DNA of 64,000 bases from Streptoalloteichus tenebrarius (GTDB lineage: Bacteria > Actinomycetota > Actinomycetes > Mycobacteriales > Pseudonocardiaceae), in assembly GCF_024171885.1 (NCBI RefSeq), contig NZ_JAMTCP010000004.1, positions 186,001 through 250,000 of the forward strand. Direction: 5' to 3'. A program made the translations under genes and the position numbers. The notes beneath the pieces are model-generated. The model saw only the letters and a list, made by a program, of their open reading frames with translations, did no database searches and had not been told where the DNA came from. Shown here in pieces: positions 17,504 through 25,735 of the stretch; positions within the stretch are counted from its first letter, which is position 1, and every line of letters begins with the position of its first letter.

Positions 17504-18205
17504 TCACCGTCGCTGGTGGTCCAGCGTGCGTTCGGCGATCACCGCGCGTTCCCGTGCCCCCGGTGGAGGAGCGAGGGTGATCCCGGCGGTGGTGAGGATG
17601 CTCAGATCCAGCTCCCAGACCACCTGCGACCGCTGGCGCCACACCGCGAACGCCTCGGCCACGTGCGCCTCGGCCTCGGCCGGGCTCATCCCGGTGACCT
17701 GGCGCAACTGTGCCAGCGCGGCCTGCCGCAGTCCTCGCACCTCCGCGAGCCCGAAGTGGGTGGTGGTGTGGCAGGGCGTGCACAGGCAGATCAACCGGCG
17801 CAACGCCTGCACCCGGCGGCCCTCGTCGTAGGACCAGCGCTCGTGGGCCTCCAGCCACCGGCGGCTCGTCCGGTCCTCGCCCTGCCCGCACGCCTCGCAC
17901 CGGTGCCCGGCCCTGCCGAGGATCATGCGACGCAGCCGCTCCCAGTCCCTGGGGACCACGCAGGAGCGGACGTTGGTGAACCAGCACGAGGAGGGCACCA
18001 GGTCGACGAACAGGCCGGAGCCGAACGACCGGTCCTCGCCGGGCAGCAGGTCCGGCACCTCGGGCAGGGCGGCCCACCGTTCCAGCGCGGCGATGCCGGA
18101 CCTGGGCGCGTACCAGCGGCGCGCGGCCGGGTCCCAGCGGGCCCCGGCCGCCTTCGCCTCGTCCTTCTCCGGGAACGGCACGTCCAGCCAGATCCGCTCG
18201 GTCAC
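17504..18205 (-). CDS. DUF5710 plus HNH-like zinc protein
   Basis: About 233 residues from GTG at 18205, which overlaps the stop of the exonuclease gene (GTGA), so the two are translationally coupled. An N-terminal DUF5710 motif (LDVPFPEKDEAKAAGARWDP, about residues 7-26) is followed by an HNH-like zinc site: CEACGQ (about residue 110), HERWSY, and CLCTPCHTTTHFG (about residue 145). HNH proteins of this build may be nucleases, but catalytic residues are not certain. The pairing with a DnaQ-like exonuclease suggests a joint role on nucleic acid. Confidence 0.72.
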   Translation of the reverse strand: MTERIWLDVPFPEKDEAKAAGARWDPAARRWYAPRSGIAALERWAALPEVPDLLPGEDRSFGSGLFVDLVPSSCWFTNVRSCVVPRDWERLRRMILGRAGHRCEACGQGEDRTSRRWLEAHERWSYDEGRRVQALRRLICLCTPCHTTTHFGLAEVRGLRQAALAQLRQVTGMSPAEAEAHVAEAFAVWRQRSQVVWELDLSILTTAGITLAPPPGARERAVIAERTLDHQRR

Positions 18206-18990
18206 GCCCCCAGCTCCTCCGACAGGGTCGTGGACGACGGCGCGCGAACCGGCCACTGGTCGGCCCCGGCGCGCTCACCCTCGGCGCGGGACCGCAGCTT
18301 CGCGGCTTCGGCCGGGTCGCTGGCGCGGGCCGCGAGGCGGTCGAGGTAGTCGGCGAACCCCCTGGCCTGCTGCGCGTGCCAGACGCCCTGTCGTTCGTGC
18401 AGTTCCGCCAGGGGAACCTGGCCGACCTCGGTGGGGAAGCGCTTGGCCAGGCGCCACGCGAGGCGGGCGCACGCCAACGCGTCGCCGGCGGAGGTGTGCG
18501 CGTGGTCCAGTCGCACCTGGTAATGCTCGCACAGCGCCTCCAGGTGCCGCTTGCCCTTGCGGTAGCGGTCGAGGTGCCGGTCCAGGCACATCGGGTCGAC
18601 CACCGGTCCGGCCACCGGGAACGGGCGGCGGTGGTGCCGCCACAGCTCGGCGGTGAGCAGGGACAGGTCGAATCGGGCGTTGAACACGCATAACGGGACC
18701 CGCGGCGACCAGACCTCGGTGAGCGCGTCGGCGATCTCGGCCACGACGGTGGCCGCGTCCCGGCCGTGCTGGCGGGCGTGCTCGGTGCTGATGCCGTGGA
18801 TGGCGGAGGCCTCGGCCGGGATCTCCACGCCCGGGTCCGCCAACCAGGTGCGCACCTGTGGCGGCTGACCCGGGGTGATCGTCACGACGGTCGCCGTCAC
18901 CACGCGGTCGGTGGCGGGGTCCAGGCCGGTGGACTCCACGTCGAAAGCCACCAGTGGGCCGTCCGCCCAGGACGTGGGGGAGGAGATCAC
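18202..18990 (-). CDS. DnaQ-like 3'-5' exonuclease (DEDDh)
   Basis: About 262 residues if started at GTG 18990; an in-frame ATG at 19086 would add 32 Pro/Arg-rich residues and is less likely. The exonuclease motifs are complete: ExoI VAFDVESTGLDP, the HGI-ST element SAIHGISTEHA, ExoII VFNARFDLSLL and ExoIII HTSAGDALA (the H and last D of DEDDh). Such proteins proofread or trim DNA or RNA 3' ends with two metal ions. The end overlaps the HNH-like gene by 4 bases. The C-terminal 70 residues are charged and helical. Confidence 0.83.
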   Translation of the reverse strand: MISSPTSWADGPLVAFDVESTGLDPATDRVVTATVVTITPGQPPQVRTWLADPGVEIPAEASAIHGISTEHARQHGRDAATVVAEIADALTEVWSPRVPLCVFNARFDLSLLTAELWRHHRRPFPVAGPVVDPMCLDRHLDRYRKGKRHLEALCEHYQVRLDHAHTSAGDALACARLAWRLAKRFPTEVGQVPLAELHERQGVWHAQQARGFADYLDRLAARASDPAEAAKLRSRAEGERAGADQWPVRAPSSTTLSEELGA

Positions 18991-19097
18991 CTCCAGAACG
19001 TAACCAATGGCACCGACAGGGGGAAGATCGCCTCCCCTGCGAGGGGACGCGGGGTGACGCCGCGTCGACCGGGGGAGTCTGTCCACTATGGACTTGA

Positions 19098-19634
19098 TCA
19101 GGCTCGGTCCTCGGCCATCGCGAGCAGCTTGGTGACGGTGTTCCAGTTCCGGGCCGTGGCCGGGGCCTTCAGGAGCCGGTCGAGGACCTGCGGCAGTCGC
19201 GCCCGGTGGATGCCGTCGGGCAACGACAGGTACAGCTCCCGCGCGCCGAGCCGCACCTGCTCGGGCGCGTAGGCGGCGGGATCGAGGGTGTCGAGCAGGG
19301 CGGGGTCCGGCGCCCGGTCGAGGAACGACACCAGGAACCGGGCCGGGTCGCCCACCTCCAGTGGGTTGCCCTCGACCACGGCGCGCAGCTCCTCGGCGGT
19401 GCGGACCATAACCTTCACGGTCAGGTCCAGCTCGCGGTGGATCGCCCGCTCGATCTCGGTCGCCACCTCGTCGGTGGGCCGGTCGGGAGCGGTGAACACC
19501 GCGTTGCCGCTCTGGAGGTGGGTCCTGACCTCGGTGTGACCGAGTCCGGCCAACACCGCGCGGAGGTCGGCCATGGCCACCTTCTGGCGTCCGCCGACGT
19601 TGATGCCGCGCAGCAGCGCCACGAAACGGGTCAT
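19098..19634 (-). CDS. DUF1697 domain protein
   Basis: 178 residues with the full family signature: MTRFVALLRGINVGGRQKVA at the N-terminus, then HTEVRTHLQSGNAVFTAP (about residues 33-50). DUF1697 proteins are small cytosolic alpha/beta proteins widespread in bacteria; the function is not established. It stands alone between the exonuclease operon and the insertion-sequence graveyard. Confidence 0.88.
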   Translation of the reverse strand: MTRFVALLRGINVGGRQKVAMADLRAVLAGLGHTEVRTHLQSGNAVFTAPDRPTDEVATEIERAIHRELDLTVKVMVRTAEELRAVVEGNPLEVGDPARFLVSFLDRAPDPALLDTLDPAAYAPEQVRLGARELYLSLPDGIHRARLPQVLDRLLKAPATARNWNTVTKLLAMAEDRA

Positions 19635-19792
19635 GTCCGGGTCCTCCTGTGGTGCCCCGGGGTGCGCGCGGCCGCGTCGACCGCGTGGGGCGTTCTGTCG
19701 GGTGGGGGTCTTGTTCAGTATCGGTCGAGGGTCTGACAGATTCGCTGGTCAGCGGCTGGCATCGGGGCGAGCCCCCGTCGTCGCGAACGGCG

Positions 19793-20137
19793 GACTTGGG
19801 GCGGCACCTGGGGCGGTACAGGGCCGACTTGTCATAGCAGGTGGCGACCGCAGGGAACTGCTTGAGCCGGCGTGCTGGTCATGGCGTTCCAGGATGGTGA
19901 CCCGAACGCCGCGACGCCGCATGGTGTGGATGGCGCGACTGGTGTAGCCCTTGCCCACGATCTCCCGATGTGTGCGGGTCGCCGGTCGGCCATGCACCCG
20001 CGAGAGAGGTCTTGGTTGACGGCCCGCCGCGGGAGGGCCGATAGCGTGATCAACCGGTTCGCGCCGGCGGTGTGCTGGTGGGCGCGTACGGTGTCGGAAT
20101 CGGTCGCCGTGTCGGGGCGGCCAGGTGATGTGATCAA
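19793..20137 (-). mobile_element. Decayed IS5-type transposase fragment (copy C)
   Basis: On the minus strand, broken frames give SDTVRAHQHTAGAN, IVGKGYTSRAIHTMRRRGVR followed by VTILERHDQ, and LKQFPAVATCYDKSALYR, the order of the catalytic D, G-Y-S and K-R-Y regions of IS5-family transposases. Frameshifts separate the pieces and a central part is missing. No clear terminal repeats were found. It borders the dispersed repeat at 20090-20450. Confidence 0.65.
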
Positions 20138-20450
20138 GCCTCAGCCTGATCGGGGGCATCGCCTCCAAGGGCGGCACGGGTTGTGCCCCTGGTGTAGGCG
20201 CCGGAACGGTTCAGGCTCTGTAGCAGACGCTGGGTGAGCGGCGGTGACGCTGAAGCGTGGATGGCACCTGGAGTCGCCTGGTCGGCCGGGTCCGTGCGAG
20301 GGCGGACCTGGCCAGGGAGCGGGGACTGGGTGGTGTCGGTGGGCTCCAGTCTGTCTCCGGGTGCACCAGCACAGCGCAGCTCCCCGTGACACAGAGGGCG
20401 TGGTCGCATCACAGGACTCCGACCGCAGAGCCGGCTGATCACCACGATCC
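20090..20450 (-). repeat. Inverted copy of the dispersed repeat at 5155-5500
   Basis: Reverse-complement similarity to 5155-5500 extends over some 340 bases, with shared blocks around GCTGTGCTGGTGCACCCGG and CTGATCGGGGGCATCGC. It joins two transposase fragments, so it seems to be an inner part of the same decayed element. Confidence 0.6.
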
Positions 20451-20493
20451 ACCTCCGCTGTCGACGACAAGGGGAGGGTCGCCGTCGATCTTG

Positions 20494-20825
20494 CTCACCG
20501 CCGGCAACGCCACGACAGGCCATCGTGTTCGAGGATGGTCTGGCCGATATCCGCGTTACCCGACCGGTCGCCGCGCCCGCGTACCAGGCCGGAGCGGGTG
20601 ATCACGGACAAGGGGCTTCTCCAGCCGCGCCAACCGCGAGCACCTGGCCCGGACGCGGCATCAGATCGACTACCCAGGAGAAGGGTGGTTAGGTCAAGAA
20701 CCCGTCGCCGTCGCGGCTCGCCCGGCGGGCGTCCCTCCCGCCTTCAGCAAGCGGATCTACCAGCGACGCACCGCCGTCGAGCGCTGCTTCAACCAATGCA
20801 AGGGCTGTCGCGGCATCGCTACCCG
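20494..20825 (+). mobile_element. IS5-type transposase C-terminal fragment
   Basis: Frameshifted pieces read LLTAGNATTGHR, VITDKG, then a TAVERCFNQCKGCRGIATR stretch ending at 20825: the C-terminal third of an IS5-family transposase. It parallels the stretch at 21160-21480 and is cut exactly where the copy A-like left end (TATCCTCAAAGTTGGTGTGG) begins. Confidence 0.62.
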
Positions 20826-21561
20826 CTAGTGCGTATCCTCAAAGTTGGTGTGGTTGATCAGCTTTGATCCCGCATGGTGGTGCGCAGGCACGAGTTCACC
20901 GACGAGCGATGACAGGCGATCGAACCGACCCTGAGGGTGGCGATCGACTCCAGCATCGGGCGATGCGCACCAGCACGCCGCCGGCGCCCGCCGCACCTTC
21001 GCATCCCACACCGGGGAAGGGCCGATCGTGCGGCGGGCACGGTGAGCAGGCTGATCACGCCGTCAGGTGCTCCCCGTGGAGGCCTCACCACGAAGATCCC
21101 CTCGCGTGCGACGGCCATGGCCGGCCTCTGTCGGTGGTGTTGACCGGTGGCGACATCAACGACCGCGCGCTGTTTGAGCAGGTGATGGCCGCAGTCGTGT
21201 TCCGGCGCCCCGGGCCGGGCCGACCCGCCACCCGGGGCGAGCCGGGTGATCGCGGACAAGGGCTACTCCAGCCGCGCCAACCGCGAACACCTGGCCCAGA
21301 CGTGGTGTCAGATCGACTACCCAGGAGAAGGGGAGATCAGGTCGAGAACTCGTCGCCGTCGCGGCTCTACCGGCGGGCATCCCCACCCCTTCAGTACGCA
21401 GATCGACCAGCGACGCATCGTGGTCGGGTGCTGCTTCAACCGGTGCAAGGGCTGTCGCGGCATCGCCGCCCGCTACAACTGGCTGGTCCGCGACTACCTT
21501 GGTGGGCTGAAGCTTGTTGACCTGCTCGCCTGGCTCCGTGATCCGTCAGACACGCCCTAGG
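20826..21561 (+). mobile_element. Chimeric IS5-type remnant: copy A-like left half, copy B-like right end
   Basis: The left half matches copy A (991 onward): TCCTCAAAGTTGGTGTGG, then GTGGCGATCGACTCCAGCAT as at 1322, with the stretch between deleted. The right half (about 21140-21561) encodes the copy B transposase end: VLTGGDINDRALFEQVM, VIADKGYSSRANREHLA, and CCFNRCKGCRGIAARYNWL, ending at an inverted end whose last bases GACACGCCCTAG mirror the left end of copy B at 4805. It is broken by frameshifts and inactive. Confidence 0.68.
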
Positions 21562-22471
21562 CGCTCAGGGCGTCGGCAGTCGGCTCGGCCACCTCGGACA
21601 GCACCTGCGCGAACGCCCGCACGCGTGCGGTCTCGTGGTCCCTGCACCAGGTCAGGCCCAACTCCGAGTCCGGAAGACCGGTCACCGGGACGAACGTCAA
21701 GGCGTGACGCCGGTGGTACTCGGCGGTTGGCTGGCAGAGCAACAACGCTCCCCGGTTCGCCGCCGCCAGGGTCAGCCCCTCCTGGAGGGTGTCCATGGTC
21801 GGACCGGCCGGGATCGGCCGGCCCGCAGGGGTGGTGGTGGGAGCCAACGTGGCGCGCCAGTACCGGGGCGCGGCACTCCGCACACCGATCAGGACGCAGT
21901 CGCCGAGTTCCTCCGCCGACACCGAGGAGCGCCGGGCGAAGGGGTGGCGGGACGAGACCGCCAGGGTCTGCTGCCCCCGGGAGAACACGGCCCCCACGAC
22001 CAGGTCCTCTTCGGCGATCGGCATCAGGACCGCGGCCAGGTCCACCTCGCCCCGGCGCAGCGGGCCGAACGGGTCGGACAGCGGCACTTCGGTCATCTCC
22101 ACGGCGCACCGGGGATACCGCTCCTGGAACAGGGCGACGGCGTTCATCAGGTGGTCGTTCGCGGTGCACTGGAAGCCCAGCCGCAGGGAGCCCTCCACAC
22201 CACGGGCGGCGGCCCTGGTCGTGTCGAGCACCGCGCGCAGCCCGTCGTAGGCGGGCCTGAGGCCGGCCAGGAACTGCTCGCCCAGCGGGGTCAGCCGCAC
22301 GCGCCGGCTCGTGCGTTCGACCAGCCGCGCGCCGACGCGCTGCTCCAGCGAGCGCACCAACTGGCTCACCCGGCCCTGGGTCAGGTAGAGCCGCTCCCCG
22401 GTCCGCCCGAAGTGCAGTTCCTCGGCGAGGACGAGGAAGCACTCCAGTTCCCGGATGTCCAGGCCGCTCAT
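21557..22471 (-). CDS. LysR-family transcriptional regulator
   Basis: About 304 residues from ATG 22471 (MSGLDIRELECFLVLAEELH); a longer frame upstream lacks support. The winged helix (ERLYLTQGRVSQLVRSLEQR) occupies residues 20-60 and is followed by a periplasmic-binding-type effector domain. LysR proteins usually activate a divergent gene; here the divergent neighbour is an MFS exporter 114 bases away. The TAG stop overlaps the CTAG at the end of the insertion-element remnant, so the C-terminus may have been trimmed or replaced by the insertion. Confidence 0.88.
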   Translation of the reverse strand: MSGLDIRELECFLVLAEELHFGRTGERLYLTQGRVSQLVRSLEQRVGARLVERTSRRVRLTPLGEQFLAGLRPAYDGLRAVLDTTRAAARGVEGSLRLGFQCTANDHLMNAVALFQERYPRCAVEMTEVPLSDPFGPLRRGEVDLAAVLMPIAEEDLVVGAVFSRGQQTLAVSSRHPFARRSSVSAEELGDCVLIGVRSAAPRYWRATLAPTTTPAGRPIPAGPTMDTLQEGLTLAAANRGALLLCQPTAEYHRRHALTFVPVTGLPDSELGLTWCRDHETARVRAFAQVLSEVAEPTADALSA

Positions 22472-22585
22472 GCGCCGCTGTCCCTTCCGCCGGTGGCCGC
22501 CGGACCGTTCATTGATGAGCCCGACTAATCGAAGCATGAGAGACCGGTCGTTGTTCCCCGACCGACGCCCCGGTTGCCTGAGGCC

Positions 22586-23800
22586 ATGACACAGACAGCC
22601 TCAAGCGCGCCCCTCCGCGTTCCCCGGGAGGAACCCGGTGTGTCCCCGGGGCGCGGCTGGGCGGCCGTGGCGGCGGTGGCCGCGGCCACCTTCACCGTCG
22701 TGACCTCCGAGATGCTGCCCGTGGGGCTGCTCACGCCGATCAGTGGGGATCTCGCGGTCAGCGAGGGGGTCGCCGGCCTGACCCTGACCGGCACCGGGCT
22801 GGTCGGGGCGGTGGCCGGGCCGCTGGTTCCGCTGCTCGTGGGTCGGACGGACCGCCGCACGGTGCTGTGCGCGTTCATGCTGGTGCTCACCCTCGGCAAC
22901 CTGCTGACCGCGTGGGCGCCGCACTTCGCGGTGATGATGGCCGGTCGCGTGCTGGTGGGCGTCGGGATGGGTGGTGTCTGGGCGCTGGCCGCCTCGCTCG
23001 CGCCGAGGCTGGTGCCCGCCGCGGCCGTCGGGGCCGCCACCTCGGTGGTGTTCAGCGGGGTCGCCGTCGCGTCGGTCCTCGGTGTGCCGGCCGGGACGTA
23101 CGTGGGCGAGGCCGCCGGCTGGCGCGTCGCCCTGGCCACGGCCGGCCTGTTGGCCCTGGTCGTCACGATCGCGCTGGCCGTGCTCCTGCCGCGGCTGCCC
23201 GTGGACCAGGCGGTGCGGCTGGGCGGGATGGCGAGCCTGTCGCGGGAACCGGCCGTGCGGACCGGTCTGGTCGTGCTCGCCTTCCTGATCGCCGGCCACT
23301 TCGCCGCCTATACCTACGTCCGACCCGTGCTGGAGAAGGTCTCCGGGGCCGAGCCCGCGGTGATCGGCGCGTTGTTGCTGGCCTACGGCGTGGCGGGCGT
23401 GGTCGGGAACTTCGTGGGCGCGGCCGGGGCGGGACGTTCGCCCCGCGCCACCCTGCTGGTGATCAGCGCGGTGCTGGCCGCCGCGGTGCTGCTCTTCCCG
23501 GGGTTGGGGACCTCGGTGACCGCCGGCGCGGCGCTGCTGGTCGTGTGGGGGCTGGCCTACGGCGGCGTGTCGGTCTCGACCCAGACCTGGCTGCTCGCCG
23601 CGGCGCCCCACGCCAGGGAGGCGGCGTCGGGTCTGTTCGTCGGCGTGTTCAACGCCTCGATCGCCCTGGGCGCCGCGCTCGGCGGACGGGTCGCGGACGG
23701 GCTGGGTGTCACCTCGGTGCTGTGGGTCGGTGGTGTGCTGGCCGTCGGGGCCCTGGTGGCCACCCTCTTCGCCCCCAGGGTCGGTGGCGCCTCGGGGTGA
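22586..23800 (+). CDS. MFS exporter, DHA1 (AraJ/sugar-efflux-like)
   Basis: About 404 residues from ATG 22586 (a TTG 12 bases upstream is possible). Twelve hydrophobic segments; TM1 carries TFTVVTSEMLPVGLLTPIS, the signature of the AraJ/NepI-like exporters, and a short motif A (LVGRTDRRTVLC) follows TM2. The pump probably exports a sugar derivative, nucleoside or drug, driven by protons. It is divergent from the LysR gene, which is the likely regulator, and ends at a strong hairpin. Confidence 0.87.
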   Translation: MTQTASSAPLRVPREEPGVSPGRGWAAVAAVAAATFTVVTSEMLPVGLLTPISGDLAVSEGVAGLTLTGTGLVGAVAGPLVPLLVGRTDRRTVLCAFMLVLTLGNLLTAWAPHFAVMMAGRVLVGVGMGGVWALAASLAPRLVPAAAVGAATSVVFSGVAVASVLGVPAGTYVGEAAGWRVALATAGLLALVVTIALAVLLPRLPVDQAVRLGGMASLSREPAVRTGLVVLAFLIAGHFAAYTYVRPVLEKVSGAEPAVIGALLLAYGVAGVVGNFVGAAGAGRSPRATLLVISAVLAAAVLLFPGLGTSVTAGAALLVVWGLAYGGVSVSTQTWLLAAAPHAREAASGLFVGVFNASIALGAALGGRVADGLGVTSVLWVGGVLAVGALVATLFAPRVGGASG

Positions 23801-23833
23801 GGGGAGCCGAGGTCGGGGACCAGACGGGGTTCC

Positions 23834-23874
23834 GGGCCCGGCGGACACGACCAAGGGCCGTGTCCGCCGGGCCC
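23834..23874 (+). terminator. Hairpin terminator after the MFS exporter
   Basis: A perfect 16-base stem, GGGCCCGGCGGACACG / CGTGTCCGCCGGGCCC, with a 9-base loop, 34 bases beyond the stop. Confidence 0.75.
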
Positions 23875-24062
23875 TCGCCCGTCCCGTGACGGCTCCGTCG
23901 GACTGGGTGGGGCGCCCTGATCTCGGCGGGGAGGTGTTCGCGTCGATCGGGTTGCCCGGTGTGGAGTGTGCGGTTCGTTCCGTCACGGTGACGTCACTGG
24001 TGCGGCGTCCCGGGGCAGGAGCCGACAGCGCGGCTCGACGCACGGCCGAGTCTGGCGGGGCC

Positions 24063-24577
24063 TCAGCCCTCGGTGCGACCGTCGAGCCGGGGTGGGAAGG
24101 GCTCGGCGGCGGCCGAGCGGCGGGACGCCCCCCTGCCCGCCTCCTGCGCGACGAGATCCTCCACCGTCCTGACCAGCGTGAGGTCGGCGTCCTCCCCGTC
24201 GTAGGGGCTGGTGCCCGCGCTCCAGCGAACGACCTCCCGTTCCAGCGCGAGCGATGTCGTCCCCACGCGCACCCACCCCTCCTGCGGACGCAGCACCTGG
24301 CGCAGTCCGGTCAGGACGGTCACCACGATGCCGAGAACGGCGGGGACGGCGGCGGGCGCTCCGAGCGCGGCGGTGGCGGGATCGCCGCCGCGAACACCAC
24401 GATCGCGCTCTCCACCAGGTAGTTGGCGCGACGGTGCCGGCGGAGCTGGCCCTGGTACAGCCGAGGCGGGCGCGCACGCTGGCCGGCAGGGGACGACCGC
24501 TGACGTGGCGCGTCTCCAGCCAGTCGCTTCTCGGGGCTGTTCCCCTGCGCTGATCTTGTCCGTGGGTCGCGTCGCAC
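24063..24577 (-). pseudogene. DUF4231 membrane protein gene with a frameshift
   Basis: From a GTG at 24577 with a good GGGAGG ribosome site, one frame reads LYQGQLRRHRRANYLVESAI and VVFAAAIP. It then loses register near 24385, and the neighbouring frame continues ATAALGAPAAVPAVLGIVV, LRQVLRPQEGWVRVGTTS and LEREVVRWSAGTSPY to the stop at 24063. Together they form a DUF4231-type protein (two membrane helices, then an amphipathic coiled region). One missing base explains the break; a sequencing error cannot be excluded. DUF4231 proteins occur in SLATT-type effector families. Confidence 0.62.
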
Positions 24578-24773
24578 GGAATCCTCCCGTTCCCGGTGGC
24601 CAGGGCGGGTCGCGACGACGCCCCCGAACGCGCTGGGCCGACCGGATGAGGGAGAAAGCTGGCGTTTGGTCCAACAGGTTCAACTTTCCGCGCGCACCGG
24701 TCGGTCTCCTTGACGCGGTTCTTACGGCGGAACAGCCTGGTTGACGCGAGCGTGCGTCCGGTGGGGGGCAACC

Positions 24774-25550
24774 ATGGGTCTGCGTGTTCGACCAGAAGAA
24801 CCAGGCACTGTCAGCGCGAACCGACCGTTCCGGCTGTGCCTGCTGGGTGGGTTCCGCCTGGAACTGGGCGGGACCGCCCTGCACCCGCCGCCCAGTTGCC
24901 AGCGGTTGCTGGCCTACCTGGCGGTGCACGGCGTGGTCAACCGCGCGGTGCTCGCCGGGGTGCTGTGGCCCGACGTCACCGAGGACCACGCGTACGGCAG
25001 CCTGCGCACCACGATCTGGCGGTTACGGCGGTACGCGTGCGACCCGCTGGACATCGGACGTCAGCAGCTCGGCCTCGCCCGGTCGGTCTGGGTGGACATG
25101 CGGGTCCTCACCGCGCGGGCGCGTCGGCTGTTGCGCCCCGACACCAGGGTGTCGGGTGAGGACCTCGACCTGGCCGGTCTGAACGGCGGAGAGCTGCTCC
25201 CCGGCTGGTACGACGACTGGGTGCTGTTCGAACGGGAGCGGCTGCGGCAGCTCCGCATCCACGCGATGGAGGCGTTGTCGCGCCGGCTGTTGCGGGAGGG
25301 ACGGCACGCCGAGGCGTTGGACGCCGCGCTGGAGGCCGTGCGGCTGGAACCCCTGCGGGAGAGCGGCCACCGCTGCGTGTTGGCTGCCCACCTGGCGCAG
25401 GGCAACGTCATGGAGGCGTTACGGCACTACGAGGTCGTGCGGTTGCAGTTCGCCGCCGAGCTGGGTGTCGCCCCCAGCCGGGAGCTGACCGCCCTGATGA
25501 CCGGGGCGTTGCGTTCCCACCGTCCCACCGCGAGCGGCAGCGCGCGCTGA
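24774..25550 (+). CDS. SARP/AfsR-type regulator (BTAD domain)
   Basis: 258 residues from ATG 24774, preceded by GGTGGGGGG. The N-terminal winged-helix part opens FRLCLLGGFRLELGG and has LRTTIWRLRRY at about residue 83. The C-terminal bacterial transcriptional activation domain spans about residues 105-245 (LLPGWYDDWVLFERERLRQL and LEAVRLEPLRESGHRCVLAA, both classic). Small SARP proteins activate antibiotic and other secondary-metabolite genes; no biosynthetic cluster is visible here, so its targets are elsewhere or it is an orphan. Confidence 0.85.
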   Translation: MGLRVRPEEPGTVSANRPFRLCLLGGFRLELGGTALHPPPSCQRLLAYLAVHGVVNRAVLAGVLWPDVTEDHAYGSLRTTIWRLRRYACDPLDIGRQQLGLARSVWVDMRVLTARARRLLRPDTRVSGEDLDLAGLNGGELLPGWYDDWVLFERERLRQLRIHAMEALSRRLLREGRHAEALDAALEAVRLEPLRESGHRCVLAAHLAQGNVMEALRHYEVVRLQFAAELGVAPSRELTALMTGALRSHRPTASGSAR

Positions 25551-25735
25551 GGTCGGTCCGGGCGTGAGGAGCCGCCACAGACATTCCGCTGTCGGGCGCG
25601 GAGACCGCCGACGGTTCAGGTGCGCCGTCAGCCCGATGAAAGAGGTGGGACTCGTGGCCACGACTGGCCACGACGACGACCACGCGCTCCCACCTCGCGT
25701 CGAGGGTGTCGAGGACCTGACCGGGGAGCGCGCCG

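Noticed and set aside
4805-21561. An active composite transposon
   Set aside because: All transposase copies are broken by frameshifts and stops, and the block between carries ordinary chromosomal genes.
24774-25550. A secondary-metabolite gene cluster around the SARP regulator
   Set aside because: No polyketide, peptide or tailoring enzymes lie near; neighbours are exporters and pseudogenes.
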